Shown in pieces: positions 22,548 through 30,885 of a DNA stretch of 40,004 nt. The first letter of the stretch is position 1; the number at the start of each line of letters is the position of its first letter. Both the position numbers and the translations under genes were made by a program. The notes under the pieces are model-generated. The model made no database searches and was not told the origin of the DNA. It worked only from the letters and a program-made list of their open reading frames with translations. This stretch comes from Brevibacillus panacihumi (GTDB lineage: Bacteria; Bacillota; Bacilli; Brevibacillales; Brevibacillaceae): the NCBI RefSeq assembly GCF_003710985.1, contig NZ_RHHT01000004.1, forward strand, positions 1 to 40,004. The letters run 5' to 3'.

Positions 22548-24035
22548 ATGCGATCTACCTTTCACGGCTTGGAAGTAAGCAAACGCGGCTTGTTTGCTCA
22601 ACAAGCGGCATTGAATACGACAGGTCACAATATCGCCAATACAAATACGGAAGGATATAGCCGGCAACGAGTCAATATGGTGACAACGAACGGCCTCCCT
22701 TATGTCGGCCTTCAAGCGGGGGTAGAAGCCGGACTCATGGGGACAGGGGTTCGTGCGGACAGCATTCAGCGACTGCGGGAAGAATTCCTCGACATCCAAT
22801 ACCGCAACGAGTACAAACGCCAGGGCTATTGGGATGCCCGCGCGGAGACGCTGGACAAACTGGAAGGCATCATGAACGAACCGTCTGATACGGGTCTGGC
22901 GAAGGTCATGGACCAGATGTGGCAAGCATGGCAGGACCTGGCGAAGGACCCTGCTGATACGTCTGCACGTGCAGTAGTCCGTGAACGCAGCAAGGCTGTT
23001 GCGGATACCTTCAATACCCTCTACACGCATCTGGAAGAGGTGCGGACAGACCTGGACAACGTAGTGAATGTCAAATCCTTGGAGATCAACTCCCTGGGCC
23101 AGCAAATCGCAGCGTTAAACAGTCAGATCGCTAACGTGGAGCCGCACGGTTACTCGCCAAATGACTTGTACGACCAACGGGATGTCCTTATCGACAAACT
23201 TTCCAAACTCGTAGAAGTGAGAGCGACTCAAACGGTGAACGGCATGGTTGACATCACCATTGAAGGACGAGCATTCGTCACTGGTGTGACATCTCAGCCG
23301 TTTGTAGCGACGCAGGATCCCGCCACGGGGAAAAGCAACATCACGTTGGGTGGAGCGGCTTTCACTCCGACAACGGGATATCTCGCAGGAACTCTTGAAT
23401 CACGTGATCAAATCGTCCCTAACATTTTGAATCGGCTGGACGTTCTGGCAGTCAACCTGACGAAAGAAATCAATGACCTCCATCGCGCGGGACGCAGCCT
23501 TACCGATATCGCCAACGGCGGGGTGCAGGATCTGCCGTTTTTCGTGGATGCCGATGCCCTGGCTGCAAACGCAGCAACCAAAGACTATCCAAAAGGCGCT
23601 TCTAAAATCGTGGTCAATCCTGCTATTATGCAAAGCCTGGATGCCATCGCAGCGGCCAAGCCAGAGGCAGCCGGGACACCGGTAGGAAACAACGAAAGCG
23701 CACTGGCAATCGCTTCGATCAAATTTAAAGTACTTGCAGCGGGTACTGGACCTACAGATTTGGCCGAGAGTTCTACTTTGGACAACTACTACCGCTATAC
23801 CATCAGCCAGATGGGAATCGATGCGCAGGAAGCGATCCGCAACCAGAAGAATGCAGAGATGCTGGTCGGAACGGTCAACAACCAGCGCCAGTCAGTCTCC
23901 GGGGTTTCAATCGACGAAGAAATGGCTGAAATGGTCAAATTTCAGCATGCCTACAGCGCTTCTGCCCGTGTCATGACGAGCATGGATGAGGTGTTGGATA
24001 AAGTAATCAACGGCATGGGCCGTGTCGGTCTCTAA
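22548..24035 (+). CDS. flgK: Hook-filament junction protein FlgK (HAP1)
   Basis: The 495-residue protein has the flagellar rod/hook N-terminus (STFHGLEVSKRGLFAQQAAL, then TTGHNIANTNTEGYSRQR). Its C-terminus is VSGVSIDEEMAEMVKFQHAY followed by ASARVMTSMDEVLDKVING. Both ends form the coiled-coil core. The middle is the shorter variable domain. FlgK is the first of two proteins joining hook to filament. AGAGGTGCTAGG precedes the ATG. Confidence 0.96.
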   Translation: MRSTFHGLEVSKRGLFAQQAALNTTGHNIANTNTEGYSRQRVNMVTTNGLPYVGLQAGVEAGLMGTGVRADSIQRLREEFLDIQYRNEYKRQGYWDARAETLDKLEGIMNEPSDTGLAKVMDQMWQAWQDLAKDPADTSARAVVRERSKAVADTFNTLYTHLEEVRTDLDNVVNVKSLEINSLGQQIAALNSQIANVEPHGYSPNDLYDQRDVLIDKLSKLVEVRATQTVNGMVDITIEGRAFVTGVTSQPFVATQDPATGKSNITLGGAAFTPTTGYLAGTLESRDQIVPNILNRLDVLAVNLTKEINDLHRAGRSLTDIANGGVQDLPFFVDADALAANAATKDYPKGASKIVVNPAIMQSLDAIAAAKPEAAGTPVGNNESALAIASIKFKVLAAGTGPTDLAESSTLDNYYRYTISQMGIDAQEAIRNQKNAEMLVGTVNNQRQSVSGVSIDEEMAEMVKFQHAYSASARVMTSMDEVLDKVINGMGRVGL

Positions 24036-24050
24036 TAGGAGGAATGAATC

Positions 24051-24953
24051 GTGTCAGTACGCGTAACGCAAACTATGCTCAATAGCAACATGCTTCGCAA
24101 TCTGAACAATTCGATGCATAATATGGACAAGCTGCAGCACCAGCTTTCTTCGGGGAGAAAAGTCGCGAAGCCGTCCGATGATCCAGTGGTCGCTGCTCGG
24201 GGGATGTTTTACAGATCCTCTCTGATGGAGAATGATCAATACAAGCGCAATGTGGATGAAGCGCAGTCCTGGATGGATATGACCGATGCTACCATGGATG
24301 AGATGGGTAATATCTTGAAGCGGGTGAAAGAACTACTTATATACTCTGGTGATGGGGCAGTTTCACCAGAAGATCTCATGACGATGGGCGCTGAGATCGA
24401 AGAATTGAAAAATCATATGGGGACGCTGGCAAATCAGCAGATCAATGGGAAGTATATATTTGCCGGGACAGATACGAATAAAGCTCCGTTTGATGCCAAT
24501 GCCTTGGGGGGAAAAGGTGACTTTGTTAGTACGAATGGCTCTCCAATCAATCTAGAAGTGAGTCAGAATGTCTTCATTACCTCCAATGTAAATGCTCAAA
24601 ACATTTTTAATTACCCGAATGCCGCAGGCAATGTATTCAAAGTGCTGAACAATATCATCGACGAGCTGAAAGCAGGAAGGTCGGCTACTCAGTTCCAGAC
24701 TGCAATGGACGATCAATTTGATAATTTGCTTGCAGAAAGAGCAACTTTGGGAGCTAGTGTAAACCGGGTTGAATTGATTGCAGAGCGTTTGGATTCACAG
24801 GAGGTAAGCATAACGGGTTTGCTGTCCAAAAACGAGGATGCCGATATGGCAAAGGTTATGACAGATTTGAAAACGCAGGAGAGCGTACATAGTGCGGCAT
24901 TGGGTGCAGGGGCGCGGATTATTCAGCCAACCTTGCTGGACTTCCTGCGATAA
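24051..24953 (+). CDS. flgL: Hook-filament junction protein FlgL (HAP3)
   Basis: The 300-residue protein has a flagellin-like N-terminus (VTQTMLNSNMLRNLNNSMHNM, then SSGRKVAKPSDDPVVAARG), the family's GKYIFAGT motif, and a flagellin-like C-terminal helix (TDLKTQESVHSAALGAGARI). It joins FlgK to the flagellin filament. GTG 24051 is the start, behind AGGAGG, 15 bases after flgK, and the two are clearly co-transcribed. Confidence 0.96.
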   Translation: MSVRVTQTMLNSNMLRNLNNSMHNMDKLQHQLSSGRKVAKPSDDPVVAARGMFYRSSLMENDQYKRNVDEAQSWMDMTDATMDEMGNILKRVKELLIYSGDGAVSPEDLMTMGAEIEELKNHMGTLANQQINGKYIFAGTDTNKAPFDANALGGKGDFVSTNGSPINLEVSQNVFITSNVNAQNIFNYPNAAGNVFKVLNNIIDELKAGRSATQFQTAMDDQFDNLLAERATLGASVNRVELIAERLDSQEVSITGLLSKNEDADMAKVMTDLKTQESVHSAALGAGARIIQPTLLDFLR

Positions 24954-24982
24954 GGTGAGTAGAGATACAGGAGGCTGACAGG

Positions 24983-25561
24983 ATGCCAATCGCACAATTA
25001 CGGATGGAAAGTACTTTTGCCCGCCTTGGCCTAAACATCAATAAACCTGTCCAGGAAATCAGACAACCGGTTGCGGAGATGAATCTGAGTCAGGTGCCAG
25101 CCAAGCTGGATATTGAGCAAGCACGACTGGAACTGTCGATCGATTCTAGTCAAGCTCGTGCCAATATTGGCATCATGACTTCAACGCAATTCAGTGAAAG
25201 TAATGCGGCATACGGTAAACAAAAGGCAATGCAGGCGATCGCTGAAAAGAGTCAGGAAGGCGATCGCTTGATGCGCATTTATACAAAAGAAAATGCCATC
25301 GCTGCCATCGGCAGGGAAAAAGGGCTGCGAGTACTGGAAGGCGGATATAGACCTCCTTCTGCATCAGCAGACGAAGGTGTAGATATTCAAATCCAACTCA
25401 AGCCAGTGGTGATACAGGTCCAACGTAACGGAATGACTATGAATCCTGTGACCAAACCTCCTGAATTATCCTATACGCCGGGCAAGGTAGAACCATATAT
25501 GATACAATACAATAGCTTGAAAATTGATGTCGTTGGTGGCCAGTTTGACCGAATGATGTAA
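24983..25561 (+). CDS. YviE-like protein (DUF6470 family), flagellar operon
   Basis: The 192-residue protein has no signal peptide. The N-terminal half is rich in Gln/Glu strands of the form LRMESTFARLGLNI, QARLELSIDSSQARANIG. The middle contains AMQAIAEKSQEGDRLMRIY, and the end reads VDVVGGQFDRMM-like. This is the layout of B. subtilis YviE, encoded at the same place between flgL and fliW; its function is not established. GGAGGCTGACAGG lies before the ATG. Confidence 0.85.
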   Translation: MPIAQLRMESTFARLGLNINKPVQEIRQPVAEMNLSQVPAKLDIEQARLELSIDSSQARANIGIMTSTQFSESNAAYGKQKAMQAIAEKSQEGDRLMRIYTKENAIAAIGREKGLRVLEGGYRPPSASADEGVDIQIQLKPVVIQVQRNGMTMNPVTKPPELSYTPGKVEPYMIQYNSLKIDVVGGQFDRMM

Positions 25562-25574
25562 GTGAGGCGAAAAC

Positions 25575-25991
25575 ATGAACGCAAGTCAACGAGTGGAATT
25601 GGGTAAGCTATTTTTTGAGGACGGCATTCCTGGTTTTTCTCATTTGCAGTTTTTTCAGTTGCTCCAGGAAGAAGAAAGCCCCTTTTTTCTTATACAGTCT
25701 ACAGAAGAAAAGGATATCGGCTTCTGGGTGGTAAATCCTTTTTCATTCTTCCCTGAATATCAGTTCACGCTGTCAGATGTATCCAAGGAAGCTCTTCATC
25801 TGAACGAGGAGTCTCCTGTAGCTGTGTTTTCTGTCGTCACGATCAGGGGCAACAATCAGGCTACGATAAATCTTAAAGCGCCGATTATCATCAATCTAAC
25901 CAATCGAATGTGCAAACAGGTCATCTTGGCAGAAGATACGTATCCCATCCGTCAGCCGTTGTTTGGGCAACAAGCTGCGGTGCAAGAGTAG
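25575..25991 (+). CDS. fliW: Flagellar assembly factor FliW
   Basis: The 138-residue protein has the family pattern: an [19 protein letters not shown] start, a central [21 protein letters not shown], and a C-terminal [21 protein letters not shown]. FliW binds newly made flagellin and CsrA in turn. When flagellin is secreted, FliW is freed, sequesters CsrA and so relieves repression of hag translation. It sits directly before csrA (13-base gap) and hag, the arrangement in B. subtilis. Confidence 0.95.
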   Translation: MNASQRVELGKLFFEDGIPGFSHLQFFQLLQEEESPFFLIQSTEEKDIGFWVVNPFSFFPEYQFTLSDVSKEALHLNEESPVAVFSVVTIRGNNQATINLKAPIIINLTNRMCKQVILAEDTYPIRQPLFGQQAAVQE

Positions 25992-26004
25992 GTGGTGTCC
26001 AGAC

Positions 26005-26253
26005 ATGTTGGTCCTTTCTAGAAAGAAGAATGAATCCATAATGATCGGTGACACCATTGAAATCAAGATTATCTCGGTTGAAGGAGATCAGGTGCGTATC
26101 GGAATCGAGGCACCTCGGAAGCTGGATGTGTATCGCAAGGAGATCTATGATGCGATCCAGGAAGAGAACAGGCTAGCGACACAGAATCAAAGTGATTGGT
26201 CAGTTGTAAAGCAACTCATGCAGATGAATCAGAAATCAGAAGATGGTCAGTAG
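26005..26253 (+). CDS. csrA: Carbon storage regulator CsrA, translational repressor of flagellin
   Basis: The 82-residue RNA-binding protein starts at ATG 26005 ([20 protein letters not shown]), behind AGGTGGTG. The frame is open to 25963 but the standard N-terminus fixes the start. The residues that bind GGA loops are present: Leu4 and Arg6 near the N-terminus and [19 protein letters not shown] in the second half. Its likely target is the hag leader, which carries a GGA hairpin and a GGA-containing ribosome binding site. The stop codon lies inside the terminator hairpin. Confidence 0.97.
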   Translation: MLVLSRKKNESIMIGDTIEIKIISVEGDQVRIGIEAPRKLDVYRKEIYDAIQEENRLATQNQSDWSVVKQLMQMNQKSEDGQ

Positions 26254-26272
26254 ACCATCTTTTTTAATTTTT
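26240..26272 (+). terminator. Rho-independent terminator after csrA
   Basis: AAGATGGTC (26240-26248) pairs perfectly with GACCATCTT (26253-26261), loop AGTA, then TTTTTAATTTTT. It overlaps the csrA stop codon and separates the flgM-csrA transcript from hag. Confidence 0.88.
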
Positions 26273-26305
26273 TGCAGAATAAAGAAGAAAAAACTCTAAA
26301 TATGC

Positions 26306-26333
26306 TAACAACCTAATCCGGAGATTCCGATAA
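26306..26333 (+). promoter_or_regulatory. Candidate sigma-D promoter of hag
   Basis: TAAC at 26306-26309, a 16-base spacer and TCCGATAA at 26326-26333 fit the flagellar sigma pattern. The start would be near 26340, giving a ~100-base leader. Confidence 0.65.
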
Positions 26334-26340
26334 TAAAAAT

Positions 26341-26439
26341 GTAGGGACAAAGTAGCAAGCGCGCGATTGCGAAATTGTCCTAAATCAATAGGAACAGTCA
26401 CAGGGACGTGACTGTCGAATTCTCAAGGAGGAATTGTAC
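26341..26439 (+). promoter_or_regulatory. hag leader with CsrA-binding hairpin
   Basis: An 8-bp stem ACAGTCAC (26394-26401) / GTGACTGT (26408-26415) presents the loop AGGGAC. The string ACAGGGACGT matches the CsrA consensus ACARGGAUGU at nine of ten positions. The ribosome binding site AAGGAGG (26425-26431) holds a second GGA, and AGGGACA recurs at the expected RNA 5' end (26343-26349). Two sites of this kind, one over the ribosome binding site, are how CsrA represses hag in B. subtilis. Confidence 0.72.
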
Positions 26440-27270
26440 ATGATTATCCAACACAATATGTCTGCGATCAACACACATCGCCAACTCGGTGTTAACTCTG
26501 GCAACCTGAGTAAAAATGTTGAAAAACTATCCTCTGGCTACCGTATCAACCGTGCTGCTGACGATGCTGCTGGGCTCTCCATCTCCGAGCGTATGCGTGC
26601 ACAAATACGTGGTATGGAGCAAGCTTCCCGCAACGCTCAAGATGGGATCTCTCTGATTCAAACAGCAGAGGGTGCACTACAAACTGTTAACAACATGCTG
26701 GTTCGCGTAAAAGAACTTGCGACTCAATCTGCAAACGATACTTACAACAGCGCCAATGATCGTATGCGTCTGCAAGAGGAAATTCTTGAACTGCGAAAAG
26801 AAACAACAAACATTATGAACAACACTAAATTTAACGACATTGCCTTGCTGAATGGGAATGGTGTAGCTAGTAACCAAATCGTCTTGCAAATTGGTCAAGG
26901 GGCTACTCAAACGCTTTCTTTGGATGCGAGCAAATTTAGTCTAGCTTCTGCAAATTCTGCAATGAACGGTTTCAGCGTAAGTACCAGAACTGCTGCTAGC
27001 AGCGTGTTGGTAAGTATCGATAGCATCATCAACAGCGTGAGCCGTGCGCGTTCTTACCTGGGTGCGAACCAAAACCGTCTGGAAAACACTATCAACAATC
27101 TGAATGTAACTTCCGAGAATCTGACAGCTGCTGAGTCCCGTATCCGTGACGTAGATATGGCGAAAGAGCAAATGCAGTTCACGAAAAACAACATTCTGAC
27201 TCAAGCATCCCAAGCAATGTTGGCTCAAGCTAACCAACTACCACAAGGTGTTTTGCAATTACTCCGCTAA
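26440..27270 (+). CDS. hag: Flagellin
   Basis: The 276-residue protein starts at ATG 26440, nine bases after AAGGAGG. The N-terminal D0/D1 part reads IIQHNMSAINTHRQLGVN, then SSGYRINRAADDAAGLSISE. The C-terminal part ends with RIRDVDMAKEQMQFTKNNIL followed by ASQAMLAQANQLPQGVLQLL. The surface-exposed middle is only ~40 residues, rich in Ser/Thr (about 150-200: SLDASKFSLASANSAMNGFS and following), with no D2/D3 domain. It is the filament subunit. The adjacent Maf enzyme and legionaminic acid genes suggest that Ser/Thr here are O-glycosylated. It is transcribed singly between two terminators. Confidence 0.98.
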   Translation: MIIQHNMSAINTHRQLGVNSGNLSKNVEKLSSGYRINRAADDAAGLSISERMRAQIRGMEQASRNAQDGISLIQTAEGALQTVNNMLVRVKELATQSANDTYNSANDRMRLQEEILELRKETTNIMNNTKFNDIALLNGNGVASNQIVLQIGQGATQTLSLDASKFSLASANSAMNGFSVSTRTAASSVLVSIDSIINSVSRARSYLGANQNRLENTINNLNVTSENLTAAESRIRDVDMAKEQMQFTKNNILTQASQAMLAQANQLPQGVLQLLR

Positions 27271-27287
27271 TCTATATTGGATATTTC

Positions 27288-27327
27288 AAAAGCATGAGCT
27301 CCTTACATGGAGCCCATGCTTTTTTTC
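27288..27327 (+). terminator. Rho-independent terminator after hag
   Basis: AAAAGCATG (27288-27296) pairs with CATGCTTTT (27315-27323), extended inside by GCTCC/GGAGC, with further T to 27327. Confidence 0.85.
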
Positions 27328-27340
27328 ATCTTTGTTCTTA

Positions 27341-27368
27341 TAATAGATTCGACTTTGTATGCCGATAT
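27341..27368 (+). promoter_or_regulatory. Candidate sigma-D promoter of the flagellin-glycosylation operon
   Basis: TAAT at 27341-27344, a 16-base spacer and a perfect GCCGATAT at 27361-27368. It lies between the hag terminator and the first gene of the island, 32 bases before its ATG. Confidence 0.68.
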
Positions 27369-27399
27369 ATATAGTAAACCAAACAGGTTGGAGGAAGAA

Positions 27400-28011
27400 A
27401 TGATGAAAATTAGGCTGTATGAGGAAATACTTTATGAGGGACAAGATACCAACCAATTGACTGCTGTTTTTCATACTGCTTATAAATTGATTGCAGATAA
27501 AGGACAAGTATATAGTCACATTACGGTTGACGGGATAGATGTTTATCAGGATCCATTGGCGAGCTTGCTAGCTGCGGGAAAAGCAGTAGAAAATGTGGTG
27601 ATAAAGGCTGTAAGTGTGGAGAAGTTTAAAACGGAGATCCTTTGTTCTATCAGCGAATATATTTCCAGATCGATACCAGAACTGGAACGTTTGTCAGGTA
27701 AATTCTACCTAAACCCTGACCAAGAGGCATGGCATGGTGTCTCACAACTATTGGAGGGAATTCAGTGGATTGAGAAGGCTGTTTTGTATCTTTCAACCAA
27801 TAGTACGGATACTGATAGCGAATCGCTTTTATTAAAATTTAATGTAATAGAGGAAGTCAAAATGTTGGAAATGGCGATAACCCAACAAGATCTGGTGTTG
27901 GTGGGGGACATTTTGAAATACGAAATAATTTCTCGCTTTACAAATATTGAACAAACGGTTAAAGATGTATTAAAGACAAAAAATGGGGTAGAGATTGATG
28001 TTATTAGTTGA
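27400..28011 (+). CDS. Protein of unknown function heading the flagellin-glycosylation island
   Basis: The 203-residue soluble protein starts at one of two adjacent ATG codons (27400 or 27403) behind TTGGAGG. The longer open frame back to 27307 runs through the hag terminator and is not used. It reads as an N-terminal alpha/beta part of ~60 residues (IRLYEEILYEGQ, VYSHITVDGIDVYQDP) followed by helices with a SISEYISRSIPELERLSGKFY segment and a C-terminal FNVIEEVKMLEMAITQQD. There are no membrane segments or signal peptide. I do not recognise a family. It overlaps the Maf gene by 14 bases, so tight coupling is likely. A flagellin-recognition or chaperone role for the glycosyltransferase would fit, but nothing in the sequence proves it. 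Confidence 0.78.
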   Translation: MMKIRLYEEILYEGQDTNQLTAVFHTAYKLIADKGQVYSHITVDGIDVYQDPLASLLAAGKAVENVVIKAVSVEKFKTEILCSISEYISRSIPELERLSGKFYLNPDQEAWHGVSQLLEGIQWIEKAVLYLSTNSTDTDSESLLLKFNVIEEVKMLEMAITQQDLVLVGDILKYEIISRFTNIEQTVKDVLKTKNGVEIDVIS

Positions 28012-29863
28012 CTACACTCTTCAAGGAAAAATAACGAAAGAGTTTTCTATTCCTGCGATCATGAATATGACGGGGAGAGAAATCTTGGATGAAGAAGTAA
28101 AAGCTGAAACAAATGCCAAGGGTCAGGCTACTCTACTCGTACGAACAGTAAATGGGTGGAATTATCTTCACAGCAAGTATGACCCAGTTGGAGAAGCTGG
28201 GCGCTGGATCGATACGCTTCAAGACGTAGGGAAGTATAAACAGGTTTTCTTTTATGGCATTGGTCTTGGGTACCATATCAAGGAATTTGCAAAAAGATAT
28301 CCTGAGATCAAATATTCTTTGTACGAACCTAACTTAGCCATCCTCAAACATTACTTAGCTAGGGTACCGATTGATGAAATCGTTACTGGCAATCTACAAT
28401 ATTTTTATTGTGAGAATGGGGAGTCACCACAAAATAATCTTCGGCATTTTGTCAGCAGAGTGAAAAAAGATGTTCTGCTTATTATATTGCCAATTTATGA
28501 GAGGCTTTTTAATAAGCAAACTAAAGGTTTCATTAATAATTTTTTTGACATGATCTATGAGCGTAGAAAATATAACTATGCAGCTGCATCATTTTCAAAG
28601 CGTACGGTAATCAGCAGCATCATGAACTTGCCGACAATTTATCAAACCCCGAATATTCTTCACGAAGAGGCCGCATCTTTCAAGGGCAAACCTGCCATAC
28701 TAATAGCAGCCGGACCGTCATTGGACTATGAATATGAGAATTTGCGCTATATAAAAGAAAATGGTCTGGCATATATTTTTTCTGTAGGTACTGCTATCAA
28801 TGCTTTGTTGGAAAAAGGGATATATCCCGATGGAGCATGTACATATGACCCGAGTCTGAAAAATTCACAGGTTTTTCAGAGGATCAAAGATGAGAATATT
28901 GATTCTATCCCCCTTGTTTTTGGGAGTGTTGTAGGTTTTGAGACTATTCAAAACTATCCTGGTCCCATGCTTCACTTCTTATTAGACCGAGATTTTGTTA
29001 GCCCATTTTATTTAGAGAGAACAGACGGTAAAGGATTGGAGGTTGTGCACTCGGCTGAATCTATTGCGACGGTTACCTTGCAATTATTGTTTCGATTGGG
29101 GTGCAACCCAATTGTGTTGGTAGGTCAGAACCTGGGATATGCAAAAGATCGTTCTTATGCATCGGGGAGTAAGGAGGATGTTGGAATCAACACTGAACAT
29201 TTGAAAAAGGCGTATATCGTCAAGGATGTTGAAGGGAACGATATGTATACAATAAAGGCATATGACTCGTTTAGATATGAAATGGAGTCCATTATTCAGT
29301 CTTTTTCAGGTACAGAAGTGATAAATACAACTAAAGGTGGCGCTCACATAGAAGGCACTACGTATATACCCCTGGAAAGAGTAATTCAGGAGAGGCTACA
29401 GGAAAAGAATACGGTAGATCATGATTGGGTTAGTCTCTACTCTGTCAAATATAGAAGGGATTTTTTTTATAAGAAGTCCGAGGAGTTAGTTGATGAGTGT
29501 GAGAAGCTTGAAGGAATCTATAAAGGCTTTTTTCAATTGTTTGATCAAATGAAAAAAGCAATCGAAAGATCTAATAAAAGAGAACTTGAGAAGCTATTCA
29601 ATAAGTTTGATAGTAAATTTGATAAGTTGCAAGCTAATAACTTTTATTGGTTTTTTATTCAAATTATGAATGACTTGGATTTTGATGTTGTTATGAAATC
29701 ATTTGAAGAAGCGCGTTTCCATCATGACCCTGTGGAGAAAGCGGAGAAGGCATTGGAATATTTTGTTAATTACTTAACACAATGCCGAGTTCAAACCCAA
29801 CAGCTTAAGCCGTTGCTGGAGAAAATGCACAAACAGGTATTGGAAGTAGGTAGTGAATTATGA
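27998..29863 (+). CDS. maf: Maf-type motility accessory factor, probable flagellin nonulosonic acid transferase
   Basis: The 621-residue protein starts at ATG 27998 behind GGGGTAGAG; a TTG three bases earlier is less likely. The central domain (about 200-400) is the DUF115/MptE-like Maf core: KGKPAILIAAGPSLDYE (229-245), FSVGTAINALLEKGIYPDGA, CTYDPSLKN, VVHSAESIATVTLQL and VLVGQNLGYAKD. The N-terminal region (1-190) holds VFFYGIGLGYHIKEFAKRYP, and the C-terminal ~180 residues are helical and charged. Maf proteins transfer CMP-activated pseudaminic, legionaminic or related sugars to Ser/Thr of flagellin before export. It is followed by a four-base overlap with legB and by a complete legionaminic acid pathway, which points to legionaminic acid as donor sugar. 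Confidence 0.9.
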   Translation: MLLVDYTLQGKITKEFSIPAIMNMTGREILDEEVKAETNAKGQATLLVRTVNGWNYLHSKYDPVGEAGRWIDTLQDVGKYKQVFFYGIGLGYHIKEFAKRYPEIKYSLYEPNLAILKHYLARVPIDEIVTGNLQYFYCENGESPQNNLRHFVSRVKKDVLLIILPIYERLFNKQTKGFINNFFDMIYERRKYNYAAASFSKRTVISSIMNLPTIYQTPNILHEEAASFKGKPAILIAAGPSLDYEYENLRYIKENGLAYIFSVGTAINALLEKGIYPDGACTYDPSLKNSQVFQRIKDENIDSIPLVFGSVVGFETIQNYPGPMLHFLLDRDFVSPFYLERTDGKGLEVVHSAESIATVTLQLLFRLGCNPIVLVGQNLGYAKDRSYASGSKEDVGINTEHLKKAYIVKDVEGNDMYTIKAYDSFRYEMESIIQSFSGTEVINTTKGGAHIEGTTYIPLERVIQERLQEKNTVDHDWVSLYSVKYRRDFFYKKSEELVDECEKLEGIYKGFFQLFDQMKKAIERSNKRELEKLFNKFDSKFDKLQANNFYWFFIQIMNDLDFDVVMKSFEEARFHHDPVEKAEKALEYFVNYLTQCRVQTQQLKPLLEKMHKQVLEVGSEL

Positions 29864-30885
29864 GGAATGAAAAGCTGGATTTGAGGCAAAAGCGCATCCT
29901 GGTAACTGGCGCAGATGGCTTCATTGGATCGCACCTTACGGAAGAGCTAATCAAGCAAGGACATAACGTAAAGTCTTTTGTGATGTACAATTCCTTCAAC
30001 TCCTGGGGGTGGCTGGATCAGGCTCCGAAAGAGATTACCAAACAGTTGGAGGTTTTCTCCGGAGATATTCGCGACCCTCACGGAGTAAAACAAGCAATGA
30101 AGGGCTGTGATGTCGTGTTTCATCTGGCGGCACTCATAGCCATCCCTTATTCCTACCATTCCCCAGATACCTATGTGGATACGAATATAAAAGGTACGTT
30201 GAATGTCCTCCAGGCAGCTCGGGAGTTGGAGGTTGAGAAGGTCGTCCATACCTCGACTAGCGAAGTTTACGGAACAGCCAGATTCGTACCTATATCGGAA
30301 GAACATCCACTTCAAGGCCAATCGCCGTATTCTGCCAGTAAAATCGGGGCGGATCAGTTAGCCTTGTCTTTTTACAGTTCGTTCGGTACTCCTGTATCCG
30401 TGATCCGTCCATTCAATACCTACGGCCCAAGACAATCGGCTCGAGCCGTGATCCCGACCATTATTACACAAATTGCTAGCGGACAACGGCGAATACATCT
30501 GGGTTCCCTACATCCGACACGTGACTTCAATTATGTAAAAGATACCGTATCCGGATTTTTAGCAGTTGCTCAATCAGAAAACTCAATCGGAAAAGTAATT
30601 AATATCGGAAGCAACTACGAGGTTTCGATCGGTCAAACTGCCAATCTGATTGCAGAACTAATGGGACAAGACATTGAAATCATTTCGGACGACCAACGTA
30701 TTCGCCCGGACAAGAGTGAAGTTGAGCGATTGTGGGCAGATAACAGCAAGGCCAAAGCCCTGCTTGGATGGGAGCCAACTTATGGTGGAGTAGAAGGCTT
30801 CAAACGGGGTTTATCAGAAACAATTGATTGGTTCACGCAAGCAGAGAATTTACGCCTATATAAGGCGGGGATCTACAACTTATGA
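29860..30885 (+). CDS. legB: LegB, nucleotide-GlcNAc 4,6-dehydratase for legionaminic acid
   Basis: The 341-residue short-chain dehydrogenase has the NAD-binding TGADGFIG (16-23), TSTSEVYG (131-138) and the catalytic Tyr157-xxx-Lys161 in SPYSASKIG. RPFNTYGPRQSARAVIPTII follows. The sequence is of the LegB type rather than PseB. In Campylobacter the LegB reaction removes water from GDP-GlcNAc to give the 4-keto-6-deoxy sugar. Start and stop overlap with maf and legC by four bases each. Confidence 0.87.
   Translation: MRNEKLDLRQKRILVTGADGFIGSHLTEELIKQGHNVKSFVMYNSFNSWGWLDQAPKEITKQLEVFSGDIRDPHGVKQAMKGCDVVFHLAALIAIPYSYHSPDTYVDTNIKGTLNVLQAARELEVEKVVHTSTSEVYGTARFVPISEEHPLQGQSPYSASKIGADQLALSFYSSFGTPVSVIRPFNTYGPRQSARAVIPTIITQIASGQRRIHLGSLHPTRDFNYVKDTVSGFLAVAQSENSIGKVINIGSNYEVSIGQTANLIAELMGQDIEIISDDQRIRPDKSEVERLWADNSKAKALLGWEPTYGGVEGFKRGLSETIDWFTQAENLRLYKAGIYNL

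Noticed and set aside
27307..27399. N-terminal extension of the unknown gene before maf, giving a false membrane helix
   Set aside because: The hydrophobic residues come from reading the hag terminator T-run and the sigma-D promoter. A good ribosome binding site precedes 27400/27403.
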